Made by a program: the position numbers and the translations under genes. The notes under the pieces were generated by a model. That model worked only from the letters and a program-made list of their open reading frames with translations. It had not been told where the DNA came from and did not search any database. From Lytechinus variegatus (lineage: Eukaryota; Echinodermata; Echinoidea; Temnopleuroida; Toxopneustidae): a stretch of DNA of 64,000 nt. Positions within the stretch are counted from its first letter, which is position 1, and each line of letters starts with the position of its first letter. Shown here piece by piece: positions 1 through 10,672 of the stretch. The DNA is taken from the NCBI RefSeq assembly GCF_018143015.1, contig NC_054748.1:19734725-19798724 (forward strand), read 5' to 3'.

Positions 1-125
1 CCCCCCCCCCAATGATACACTCTTAAACATATTGGGCAACTCACTGTGCACACAAGAATTGGTTAAAGCTTTCAATAACAAGTGTTTTGGGTGAAAACTA
101 CCAAGAGTAGTATGATGCTGCCCTA

Positions 126-165
126 ACATGTACAACAGCTTTGGCAACTCTTGTATTTAAATACA
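126..165 (-). repeat. SINE tail fragment
   Basis: The stretch matches the 3' tail of the tRNA-derived SINEs found at 659-884 and 9624-9840 (shared core ACATGTACAACAGC followed by GGCAACTCTTGTATTT). No tRNA-like head is attached, so this is a truncated copy. It runs directly into a (TA)n tract. Confidence 0.6.
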
Positions 166-192
166 TGTATATATAAATAAATATATAATATA

Positions 193-195
<3 letters not shown>

Positions 196-244
<49 letters not shown>
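196..244. repeat. (TA)n microsatellite
   Basis: About 24 uninterrupted TA units. The apparent Ile-Tyr reading frames across it are artefacts of the dinucleotide. It abuts the left end of the direct repeat at 271. Confidence 0.95.
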
Positions 245-251
<7 letters not shown>

Positions 252-270
252 ATATGTATGTATATATATT

Positions 271-656
271 TATCTGATAACATATTTTTTATTTGAACAG
301 CGAAATTCAACTTTATCACAGTAAAGACATGAAAGACATGTGAAGTCACGATTACCAAGCCGAGCTGAATAAAGAATGTCGACTTATTACGTCGAATGCA
401 GTTGCAAAGAGAGGCCATCCCAGGAACAATGGGAGTCGGTAAGACATTAAAATTCATATTTTTCTACATCAATCAAAATTCACTCAATGTGCTTGCATAG
501 TTTTTCCTAACTTTACATTTTGAAATATGAAAAACAAGTTTAATTTTTTAATCCACTAATGCAGAATTAAAGGGAGGTTGGTGTATAAGCAAGCACATTC
601 CCGCCCGTCTACATTGAAAATTAATGTACTCCTTCCCGCTTTCAACAACTAAAAAA
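271..656. repeat. ~385 bp direct repeat, copy 1
   Basis: Nearly identical to 2695-3083 over its whole length (a few substitutions and single-base indels). Both copies start with TATCTGATAACATA immediately after a (TA)n tract and end in an A-run after CTTTCAACAACT. No long open frame is supported. It is either an interspersed element that starts at TA tracts or a local duplication. Confidence 0.85.
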
Positions 657-658
657 CA

Positions 659-950
659 AACATGTACAACAGCTTTGGCAACTCTTGTATTTATATATGT
701 GAAAGAAATGAATGAAGAGAACAATGGTAGGCGTAGTTTAACTTTAAATCAAGGTTCCCGAGAGCTACCCGCCCTTAGGAAAAAAACATGGCTATACCGA
801 AAAATGTCTCTGCCGGGAATAGAACCCGGACCGGCCCCAGCTTAGAACGCCGGTGCCTTAACCACTAGACCACAGAGGCGGGTTAGTTGATGCCCTAGCC
901 ACTAACCCCGATTTGACTGATCTATATTAATTTCCTTTGTCGGGTGTAAG
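659..950 (-). repeat. tRNA-derived SINE
   Basis: On the minus strand a tRNA-like head spans about 882-806. It has an A-box-like TGGTCTAGTGGTTA and a B-box-like GGTTCTATTCC (one mismatch from GGTTCGATTCC). The head is followed by the family body (GAGAACAATGGTAGGCGTAG region, 718-740) and the tail ending near 659. A short 5' extension beyond the head (about 884-950) contains CCTTTGTCGGGTG, which recurs at the centre of the SINE palindrome at 9.9 kb. RNA polymerase III internal promoter elements are therefore recognisable, but this is a repeat and not a tRNA gene. Confidence 0.8.
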
Positions 951-1051
951 TGGGTTTAGAACACTAACGATTAAGCCGCAATGCCCTAGCTTGATCAAAG
1001 GTATTGCTTAGATATTTGTAAGGGAGAAACATATATATACACATATATATA

Positions 1052-2037
1052 CAGTGCGTATCAAAAAAAAGTTTACACTTAGAAAAAATCCTGTAAAATT
1101 ATATATTTGTAATATCCTAATGATTTTTCCACATTTTAGCATTGGTGCAGATCCATTTAAGCAAATGACGATATAACTGTCGAAAAATATTTCCGCTTGA
1201 GTGAGCACCACTTACTTTTGGAAAGTTGGTGAAAAATGATTTGCGCAGAACTTTGAAATAGTTATGCGAATAAAAGTAGACCTTAATCATGGAGAACACG
1301 TGGAATTTAGCTATTAAAATTGATTTGAAGATATCTTTTACCTTTTTAAACTTGTTTCCTTGCCCAAAACACTTCGAAGACTGCATTGCGCCCCACCCCA
1401 CTCCCCCACACACCGTGTCCATCGTGACGATATTTGCTTTACACTGAGCTGTGATTTACATGAAATGGCTTAGGCTTGATTTTCATATTGTTAATCATTG
1501 CCAAGCTTGGGAAAAGTGTGGAGAAAAAGTATTAAATGAAAAATGAAATGTAAAGCCACTTTAAATGATAAAAACTTAGTGAAAAGTGCTGGAGATGGCT
1601 GATATAAACTTTTGTTCAGATTCAGGTATGTCCTCAGATCCAGCTGGCACAAAAAGGGTAGAGGTTGTGCTTACTAAGTGTTAAAATTTCAAATTTGGGC
1701 AGCAAAATTGTTACAAAATGCTTGAATGTATCTGTTTTATTTCAATTAGCTAAAAGTGCTAGGGAAATTTATGAGAAATGCTTCGCAGGGTAAGTTTGAT
1801 TTCGCCCTTTCCCCTTGACACAGCGTGAAAACAAGCATTTCTGCGCAAACAGATTTCTGCGAGCTTTACAAAAATGGACAGTGCTCACTCAAGTGTAACA
1901 TTCTGTCAAAACTTTTACTTTCATTTGATAGATGAGACCCAAACCCATAATTATATGTGAAAAAATTACCCACATGTTGCATATTTTTGAATTCCCAGGG
2001 CGTTTTCAAAGTGTAAACTTTTTTTTGATACGCACTG
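1052..2037. mobile_element. TA-flanked Tc1/mariner-like non-autonomous element
   Basis: Terminal inverted repeats start CAGTGCGTATCAAAA and are near-perfect for ~29 bp at both ends. The element is flanked by TA (1050-1051 and 2038-2039). A second inverted pair, CTTGAGTGAGCAC (1196-1208) and GTGCTCACTCAAG (1881-1893), lies exactly 157 bp in from each end, like the outer/inner repeat arrangement of IR/DR-type Tc1 elements. The interior has no transposase-like open frame. TA duplication and CAGTG-type ends are typical of the IS630-Tc1-mariner superfamily. Confidence 0.85.
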
Positions 2038-2080
2038 TATATGTATATATATACATACATACATACATATATTTTTTATT

Positions 2081-2082
<2 letters not shown>

Positions 2083-2125
<43 letters not shown>
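2083..2125. repeat. (TA)n microsatellite
   Basis: Continuous TA dinucleotides between the mariner-like element and the MITE that begins at 2138. Confidence 0.95.
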
Positions 2126-2128
<3 letters not shown>

Positions 2129-2137
2129 CACTTTAAT

Positions 2138-2468
2138 AACTGTGGTGTTAAAATTGACACCAGTTGGTGTTAATAGAGGACCACATCCTGAGGTGTTAAA
2201 ACTACGCCCTAGAGATTGACCATAACACCGAAGAGTGTAAATGTAACAACCAAAGGTGTTGTAATAACACATATCGGTGTAAAACAACTGGGGAGTGTTT
2301 CCTCAATATTTTCATCCGACAAGTTGTCAGATCTCACATCTTTCTCTGATGTTGATTGGCTGAGAGGTATTGTTACTATGGTAACTGTCGGATAAAACGT
2401 CCGACAAGTCTTTTCATGAAACGCCCCCCTGGTGTGGTCCTCTACGTACACCGGTTAACACCACAGTT
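2138..2468. mobile_element. MITE with AACTGTGGTGTTAA ends
   Basis: The left end AACTGTGGTGTTAA is mirrored by TTAACACCACAGTT at 2455-2468, and a second inverted block (TAGAGGACCACA / TGTGGTCCTCTA) lies inside. It is non-coding, about 331 bp, with several GGTGTTA motifs in both orientations. Another short inverted-repeat element is nested inside (2289-2431). Confidence 0.7.
2289..2431. mobile_element. nested ~143 bp MITE
   Basis: The left end CTGGGGAGTGTTTC and the right end (read on the minus strand) CCAGGGGGGCGTTTCATGA form imperfect inverted repeats, with an inner pair around CCGACAAGT/ACTTGTCGG. The ends resemble those of the MITE at 47707-47850. It sits inside the element at 2138-2468. 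Confidence 0.5.
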
Positions 2469-2481
2469 TTTGCTGTGTATA

Positions 2482-2484
2482 TAG

Positions 2485-2559
<75 letters not shown>

Positions 2560-2607
2560 TATATATATATAATATATATATTATGCATATATGTATGTAT
2601 ATATATA

Positions 2608-2697
<90 letters not shown>
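2482..2697. repeat. long interrupted (TA)n microsatellite
   Basis: About 210 bp of TA dinucleotides with a few interruptions (TTAATA, GCATATATGTATG, ACACACACA). The reading frames of repeated Ile-Tyr on both strands are shadows of this tract. Confidence 0.95.
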
Positions 2698-2699
<2 letters not shown>

Positions 2700-3083
2700 G
2701 ATAACATACTTTTTTATTTGAACAGCGAAATTCAACTTTATCACAGTAAAGACATGAAAGACATGTGAAGTCACGATTACCAAGCCGAGCTGAATAAAGA
2801 ATGTCAGACTTATTACGTCGAATGCAGTTGCAAAGAGAGGCCATCCCAGGAACAATGGGAGTCGGTAAGACATTAAAATTTATATTTTTCTACATCAATC
2901 AAAATTCACTCAATGTGCTTGAATAGTTTTTCCTAACTTTACATTTTGAATATGAAAAACAAGTTTGATTTTTTAATCCATTAATGCAGACTTAAAGGGA
3001 GGTTGGTGTATAAGCAAGCACATTCCCGCCCGTCTACATTGAAAATTTATGTACTCCTTCCCCCTTTCAACAACTAAAAAAAA
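2695..3083. repeat. ~385 bp direct repeat, copy 2
   Basis: Second copy of the repeat at 271-656, in the same orientation, again preceded by (TA)n. The two copies bracket the SINE, the mariner-like element and the nested MITEs. Confidence 0.85.
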
Positions 3084-4868
3084 ATGGTGCCAAGACGCAG
3101 TTCTCATTTTAGCTTCCACTCTTGATGCTATTGGCGTAAATCTGGCCAGGATGCGGATCTATCCTGCCATTATGGAAGAGAAAATTAGGGGAGAGCAAAA
3201 TGAATAATAATGATAACAATGATAATAATAATAATCAACGAGCAAAACTCAAGTAAAAATTTCATTGAAATCTAATGAAAAAATAATAAAGTTATTTCAT
3301 TATGGAATTCACAATATGGAAGTCGTCATAGAAATACATTTTGTTGTCTCCATTTTTCTTGCATTATTTCATTACATGAAATCATAATCTATTTCGTATA
3401 GTTTCATTCATAATTTGTAAAACGCGTCTCACTTGTTACAAAACAGGTTGTAGCAATAATTATCTTTCGCACTAAATCAGTAAACAATCATTTTTTTATT
3501 GCACGTAGACCCGGAGGACGAAATCTAAGTAAAGGTAATTTCATATTTTTCTAAGGTGGCGATATAGCATCATCATTTCCATCATTGCATATTCATAGGG
3601 ACATGCATACAACTGTTTTTAGTAAAATTGCACAAATTCGAAGTGTCATATCAGTAATTAAACTCAGGCAATTTTGATGGAGGTGGGCCCGTGGGAGCAT
3701 TACCCCTCGAATTATCAATAAAAAACACAGCGGCGTGCAGGAGAGGGCAATCTCTGACTCCACCTATTATAGTGACAAGAAATCGATATGTAGACCAATA
3801 AGCTAAATATTTCAGGAGATAACGACCAGCGACCATTAACCTCTTCCAGCCTGTATTTGAACTTTAAGATACCATTTGTATCATTCTTTATGTAAAAAAA
3901 ATATAAGAATAAAGGAACACTGCTACCCCAGCCTGAAAATATTCTAATGCAGTGCTGCATGCATGTAGCGTTCTTTAGCGAGGCGTATACTTTTCCATTC
4001 TACATCCCACGCTGGTGCTAAATTGGTACCTCACAGATGTGAAAGTCTATGTATTTCCTAAACAATTGTGTCTGAAAACTGTTGGAATGCTCCTCAGGGA
4101 ATGGATCAACTGTTTACATTGTGTGCGGGTAAGCCATCAGGACCCGACGACCGGGGTAATGATATAATGCGCTTAGACGCGTCGATCTGATACAACAAAA
4201 ATTATTATCATTACTTTTAAAATAACATTTATTAAAGTACACACAAACACATTATGCATGCGTGTCAAGTGCCCATTCCTCATGAAATGATTCGTTATTC
4301 CACTATTGTCTTCTGGCTTGGTTAGGTTTGCTTTATCTATCCGATGTAAGTAAATTCATTCGCCCTACCTACATATAACGGTATCGCATTTGCCCAATAG
4401 ATTATGTAACCGCTTTTCTATTCTTCTTTGAATATTTTTTACATTAAAAAATTGTCGACAATATTAATAATACTGAAATCGGGTCATAATAATTTGCAAA
4501 GTTAGGTAAAAATGTATAATTTGGACAACCATTACTTTGGATGAAGAAAATAATCCATACAAAACGAACTCCGAAATTGTAAGTATACAAAGAAACTAGC
4601 TTAATTACTCATCCGATTTATTATCTAATCCTTGTAGTCGGTCTATAATTTTACTTCTTATTATTTTATCTTTACACCCCTAGATCTGAAGGTCTTAAAA
4701 GATTGAGCTGTCATCGACATTTCAACCATACCAGAAACAACAAAAGATACTCTATGGAAAGGATGTGAACAACAGTTCTTATTTGACTGATAGGACGAAT
4801 ACTGAGGTGGAACACTGGAACAAATGCATCTGTCCAAGGATTACCAATTAAGTTGGGGGTACCGATCA
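3084..4868. other. AT-rich non-coding stretch
   Basis: No supported gene. A short (AAT/GAT) microsatellite lies near 3200-3235. Open frames are below ~120 codons, show no recognisable domain and have no homopolymer-free coding texture. Confidence 0.6.
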
Positions 4869-5145
4869 TACCAGTAGCGTACCTAGGATCTCCCACAGGG
4901 GGGGGGGGGGCAAAATCGTTGCCCAAAAAATTGTCAAGAAAAAAAATGGTCTTCAACCACAAACAAAGGGTTTTGTACCCCAAAAAAATTGACGAGCAAA
5001 AAATAGGTCCTGAACAGGATATAAACGACATTTTGCGCCAGAAAAAAAATTGGACAAGCAAAAAACAAAACAAAAGTCTTCAACTTTGTAAGGGGGCAGT
5101 CTGCCCTCCTGCCCCCCCCCCCCATAGGTACGCTAGTGGATAAGA
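4869..5145 (+). repeat. G/C-run-bounded interspersed repeat
   Basis: Begins in GTACCTAGGATCTCCCACAG followed by a run of G and ends in a run of C followed by ATAGGTACGCTAGTG, so the ends form a weak inverted repeat. The body is A-rich with the recurring phrase AAATTGACGAGCAAAAAA. The same family lies in reverse at about 62380-62635 and, more diverged, near 20590-20815 and 24895-24990. Apparent proline/glycine-rich frames come from the homopolymers. Confidence 0.65.
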
Positions 5146-5332
5146 CCATGTAATAGGTCCGTGATCAGACATGGGGGTCGAGTACATCATGTCAGTTAAA
5201 CATTACTTTTCTCCTTTTTGAGAGGGGATTATGAACTATACGATACTCTTTTGATTTCATTATTTCTTTGTCAGAAGAGATAAAAAATCTCAAAGTTAAA
5301 CAAAGCACGTTCAGATATGAAACATTTTGTAC

Positions 5333-5384
5333 GCTTGTTTTCTAGATTTACCTGTATATATACAGGTAAATCTAAAAAACAAGT
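5333..5384. repeat. ~50 bp near-perfect palindrome
   Basis: CTTGTTTT-c-TAGATTTACCTGTATA is followed immediately by its reverse complement (TATACAGGTAAATCTA-a-AAAACAAG) with no spacer and one mismatched position. It would extrude as a cruciform or form a hairpin in RNA. No element ends were identified. Confidence 0.8.
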
Positions 5385-6249
5385 GTAATTCCATATGATT
5401 TATTTTCATCATATTTCGAGGGTCCGTTTCAATTAGGCAACAGCAATGTTAGTGAAAACACAAAGCACAATTTATGCTGAGAACATGCAATTTATTTCTT
5501 AAGTTTCTTAAAATAGTCACCTAGCAAGCCTGTACCTATAGGTTTACATGATCTGAAATTACGCGTAGACTTATGTATAAGTAATATACCATTAAATTGT
5601 TTCATTGTAATTCTTTATCTCGATTTTTGGGGGTGAAATTTATCGGAAAACACCACTTGCTATTAGAATGGCACATGAAATAACGGTTTTGATCAATTTA
5701 GATCCAGCACGCGAGTAGATTACATATTTTCCGACATGTACAGATCTGGGGCCCATCTTACAAAGAGTTGCAATAGATCCGATCAATCGCAACTATGGAA
5801 AGCCCGCAAAGTCAAAAAATACATGTTTGTTCAAAAGATTTTCTGGATATGAATGTACATGTATATACATGAATTCATTGATTTCTTGACAATTTGGTGT
5901 GTTCTCCTTTGTTTACAAAGGACATTTTGCAAATTTCCTGTAGAATTTGTTTTTTACACTGATGGATTTCCATAGAGTTACGATACTACGATATATATGA
6001 TTTCAATACAAAGATTGTATTCACGTCAAAAATAATTAGATAATGTGAAGTATTAACCCTGAAAAAATGGGTCAAGTTATTAATAAACACTCCACAAATC
6101 AATCAAGGACTTAAAATAAATCCAGATCGGATGTGAATTGTGACCAGCCGAATGTTGGATTTATTTTGAATTTTTAGGATAAACTTTCATATCTCAAAAA
6201 AATTAGATTCAAACCTTTTAGATTTATGTTTAAATCTACAAGGTTTAAA
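5385..6249. other. non-coding stretch
   Basis: AT-rich sequence. I see no gene, repeat boundary or RNA feature that can be supported. Confidence 0.5.
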
Positions 6250-6810
6250 ACTAAATTTAATATTCACTGGATTTATTTAAGCATAAAACTACAAAACATC
6301 ATCAAAATAGGATGTAAGATATAAAAGTTATGATATATCAAAGTAACACTTAATTTCACAAAACAGTTATATTCACATTCTGGTCGGTAAGTAAATGAGG
6401 GGACTGATGACATCAACCACCCACTATTTATTTTGTATTTTATTATATGAAATATGTAATATTTCAATTTCCCCCTCCTTATCACGTGAAACATGGTTTT
6501 ATACCTACAGGGACAGGTGGAATTAGCATTATTTTATTATTTTGTGGTTCAGTCAAGTTGGTCCTTAATGTCAAATCTGTGAAATTGAAATATTGGATTT
6601 TCATAATTCACACATCTAAAAAAAGTGAGAGGAATATTGAGCAATATCACTGAGTTGTGCATGTGGGTTTTTATAAACAAAGAAAACTGTAAAATGTCGT
6701 AACTTTCCTATTTTACACCTGGTTTTGATGAAGTTTTCAGCGTTATGTTTGGTTTATTTTTTATTTATTCATTCAAAGCAACGTTTTTCTAGGATGGACT
6801 TAACCTTTAA
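6250..6810. mobile_element. degenerate TTAA-type MITE (family I)
   Basis: The right end (ACGTTTTTCTAGGATGG, then CCTTTAA at 6804-6810) and internal blocks (ATCATCAAAATAGGATGTAAG, GACTGATGACATCA, TATTTTATTATATGAAATA) match the better-preserved copies at 13102-13690, 18935-19534 and 23722-24317. The left terminus is eroded. Confidence 0.65.
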
Positions 6811-6882
6811 ATCATTTATTCCAAAAGCATAATTTAGGCCTAAGCCTACAACTCTTTTGGGAAAAAAATTATGACTTTTGAA

Positions 6883-7436
6883 TCCCGGGGGGCACTTACA
6901 TTGACGAGTGGATACCATGCGCGACCAAAAAAAAAAACGTAAAAAGGATGTCTTTTTCACGATAGGGCACGTTACGTACGTAACGTGATAAGGGTATCAA
7001 AAACACAAAAATAATGAAAAAAGGGTATTTATTTCGCTAGGGAATTTACGTGTTTAGGGTCAATTATGCGGGGTTGATAAAACAAAATTAAAATGTTTTA
7101 TAAAGGATGTCCTTTTTGCCCCAACACTTCGTGTTTAGAGTCCAATTTGCTCGAGGTGTAGAAGGCGGGGTCGTACTAAACCAAATGAGATAAGGCCGAC
7201 GACCGAAGGAATCGTAACAATCAAACAATCCTGTACTTGTTTAGGGGTTCATTTCAGGGAATATTTGCCAAGAGTATCGTTTTGTTTCCAATACTTGTTA
7301 AGGGTAGGGTGTCACACGCCAATACTTGTAAAGGGGTGCATTTTCAGAATATGGAAATTGCGTGTTTAGGGTGCTTTTCGAGACCCCATGGTCGCGCATG
7401 GTATCCGCTCGTCAATGGAAGTGCCCCCCCCCCCCC
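6883..7436. mobile_element. G/C-bounded DNA transposon, copy 1
   Basis: Inverted ends: a G-run then CACTTACATTGACGAGTGG with ATACCATGCGCGACCA at the left, mirrored by TGGTCGCGCATGGTATCC then CGTCAATGGAAGTG and a C-run at the right. An imperfect 8-bp duplication flanks it (CTTTTGAA 6875-6882, GTTTTGAA 7437-7444). The interior is non-coding and has degenerate repeats of TTAGGG/TTAAGGG-like phrases (GTGTTTAGGGT, CTTGTTAAGGGTAGGGT and others). It is about 554 bp and about 90% similar to 58108-58670. An 8-bp duplication would suit hAT- or P-like transposition, but the family is not identified. Confidence 0.8.
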
Positions 7437-7506
7437 GTTTTGAAAACGATTTTTTTTAATGCGAGATGTATTGTCAGCCTTGGTAATCTTGTGATAAGCC
7501 ACCTAT

Positions 7507-7672
7507 ACCTCGGTCAGATTTGCTCTACGGTGGCCGTACGGTGAGTCGAAAACAGTTGTTTTATTCATTTTTAATCAAACCACCTATCATTATGTAGCTG
7601 GTACAAAAAAAATAAAACTGCTGCTTTCGACTCGCCGTTTTACGGCCGCCGTAGAGCCACTGTGACCGAGGT
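7507..7672. mobile_element. 166 bp MITE
   Basis: Terminal inverted repeats of about 50 bp. ACCTCGGTCA, GCTCTACGG, GGCCGTA and GAGTCGAAA blocks at the left are all mirrored at the right, ending TGACCGAGGT. It is non-coding, with a short AT-rich centre. Confidence 0.75.
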
Positions 7673-9060
7673 AAACCTGAGTTCGTCACAACTATTATAA
7701 TCAATGCATTGCTGTATAGTTGTCGTATATAGAGCAATACATGTACAGGTAAGTCAATTTGTTTAAGAGTTAAACTTGCGTGTCTGAAACTCAAATTATA
7801 TATTAATTAACATGAGACAGTGGCGCACAGATGGGGGCTTGGGCGCTTGCCCCCAAACCACCAAAATTTTCACGACCAAGAAAATGAAAGAGAAAGGGAA
7901 GGAAAGGAAAGGAAAGGGGAAGAAAGAAGGGTGACTTGTGGTTTTATTTTTCTGACTTTTATTTCAAAATCAATCATAAAATTTGATTTTTGTAATAGAA
8001 ATATCAAAATTTTTGCTCGCTCACAACTGATTTTAATATAAATTTTGCCCGATACGCCGTATCTTGCTGCACTGTCATGAGATTTTCAACGTCTAAATTT
8101 CTTACAGTATTAATTTGTTTAAATATTGTTGAGCATTTCTATGAGATTTCTTTTGAATTTCGAATAACAAGATGAAATATGAATACAACGTTTCTTTTGG
8201 TCCCGTGTTTTAATGATATAAATCGTTAGACAATTTTCATCTGTACCAGTTATCAACATCGGGTATATGTATACAAATGTACTTACACGATATTGTTATA
8301 ACATCATTTTTCTTTAGAGTCAGATGTTCATACAATAAAATGTGGAAAAATTATTACACACTGTAGCAGTGGAATATACCTGGAAAACGGTCAGGAGGGG
8401 CAAACGTCTTCTGAGAACAGCAAAAAAAAAAAATTCAAGGGTTAATTTTCATACATGTCCTTATGTCCAAATGTCACTCTGGTGTTTTTCTCTCCTGGAC
8501 AGGTTTCTATATCAGAGGCGTATTGTCTTTTAATCATTTTATATTTGAGGGGTTTGTTTGCCCCCCCCCAAAAAAAAAACGATTAAGTATATCAGTGGAA
8601 GTCATACCTTCCATTACATGATTAAGAAATTGGATTGTGTGCTACACATGCTTAACCCAATTAAACCATATGGAAAATGATGGTAATGCTTGTAGACTTT
8701 GTAAAGACAATATTTGCGTACTATTCCATATTAATCATGCCTAATACAACGCAATCTCTTGAATGTAATGTTGTTGTGATTATGAAATAAATTCTTACAA
8801 CTTTATAATTCTTATTATCATTAATTTGATGATTAGTATCACGACCATCATCTTCTTCATCGTCTTTTCTTCAAACATTCTCCTCCTTTTTTCTTCTCCT
8901 CATCATTCTTCTTATTCTCCTTCCGCTTCTTCTTATTTCACCATAAGATCATTATAACTACTACCATTACATTTAGTGTTCTCATTATTACTACCATTTA
9001 TTTCATTGTTACTGTTTTAATGATTGTCATGAGTAGTCTTAGTAAAAGAAAAAATATAGA

Positions 9061-9095
<35 letters not shown>

Positions 9096-9590
9096 AAGAA
9101 GGATAAATGATTTCCTTAACATGTACATTAATGGTAATTCTAATAAAATGGTTTTAATGTTATAAGGTATTGACATACATTACTCTTGTATATTAGCTCC
9201 TCATGATACCATAAGGTCACTGGTCTTAAGTCATTGATCAGCGAATTGTAACTTAAAGCGCACGCTATTTGGGGTTCAATGTATCCCTATACGCCTAGAC
9301 TAAATTTGTGCAACCTACACCGCAAGGTCATTTCATTCTATGATGACTAATCCTTTCATTAGGATTTTCAGAGGCGCGTCCCGCGAAGGGCGCCGAATAA
9401 TGGACTATTTGGTATGTTTAAAAGTACTTTATGCCAAGTTTAATGGTTTTATCGTTTACAGTGCTTCCAAATGATTTATCGAAAAATGTATAGGATATTT
9501 CTCCTGGGGAGCGCCCCCTCCCCTCCGGATCTAACGCGTCTGGGGTAACCTCGAGAGACATAATATCATCAAGGATTTAAATATATGTAT
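7673..9590. other. non-coding stretch with simple repeats
   Basis: No supported gene. It contains a GGAAA-rich purine tract (about 7884-7930), a TCTTCT-rich pyrimidine tract (8850-8935) and an (AGT)n run at 9063-9096. Around 9370-9405 a stretch resembles the left end of the MITE at 47707 (GCGTCCCGCGAAGGGC against GCGTCCCACGAAGGGC), so an old solo end may lie here. Confidence 0.5.
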
Positions 9591-9623
9591 ATATATATAT
9601 ATATAAATGTGTGTGAAGCTATA

Positions 9624-10267
<644 letters not shown>

Positions 10268-10504
10268 GTTATCGTAAGCCCACAATATTCTTTTTTTATT
10301 TTCTCGGAAGATTCAATAGCCTAAGGCTAATAGCCCCAACACCCCACCCCCCCCAAATAAAATGATGTGGTCATGTATTTCTACACTTAACAATTCATAA
10401 TAATTATCTGAAAATGCTACTACTACTACTGCTACTAATTATAATGATAAACATTAATAATAGCGATAATAATGAAATCTTTTACAACATACACACACTG
10501 ACAA

Positions 10505-10672
10505 ATATATGTGCATATATTGTGAAAGAAATTAGTGACGAGAACAATGGTAGACGTAGCTTAAATCAACTGAGGTTCCCCATGACACTATTGGTAAGGC
10601 CGCAAAAATATCTTTGCCGGGAATCGAACCCGCCCCACCCGAACGCCAGTGCCTATAACCACTATCTGTAAG
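10505..10672 (-). repeat. diverged tRNA-derived SINE
   Basis: The body phrase GAGAACAATGGTAGACGTAG and a head with an intact B box (minus strand GGTTCGATTCCCGGC, about 10614-10628) are present. The A-box region is damaged (AGTGGTTATAGGC). It shares the body with the copies at 659 and 9.6-10.2 kb. Confidence 0.75.

Noticed and set aside
2475-2768. Proteins of repeated Ile-Tyr around TA tracts (also at 98-457, 2006-2287, 10133-10324 and 27647-27853)
   Set aside because: These are direct translations of (TA)n microsatellite on both strands.
4711-5149. Proline/glycine-rich small proteins near G/C runs (also at 20587-20812, 26123-26353, 60745-60999 and 62341-62550)
   Set aside because: Produced by homopolymer G/C runs inside interspersed repeats and present on both strands.
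7130-7400. Interstitial telomere repeat
   Set aside because: TTAGGG-like phrases are degenerate, spaced ~40 bp apart and confined to one transposon family.
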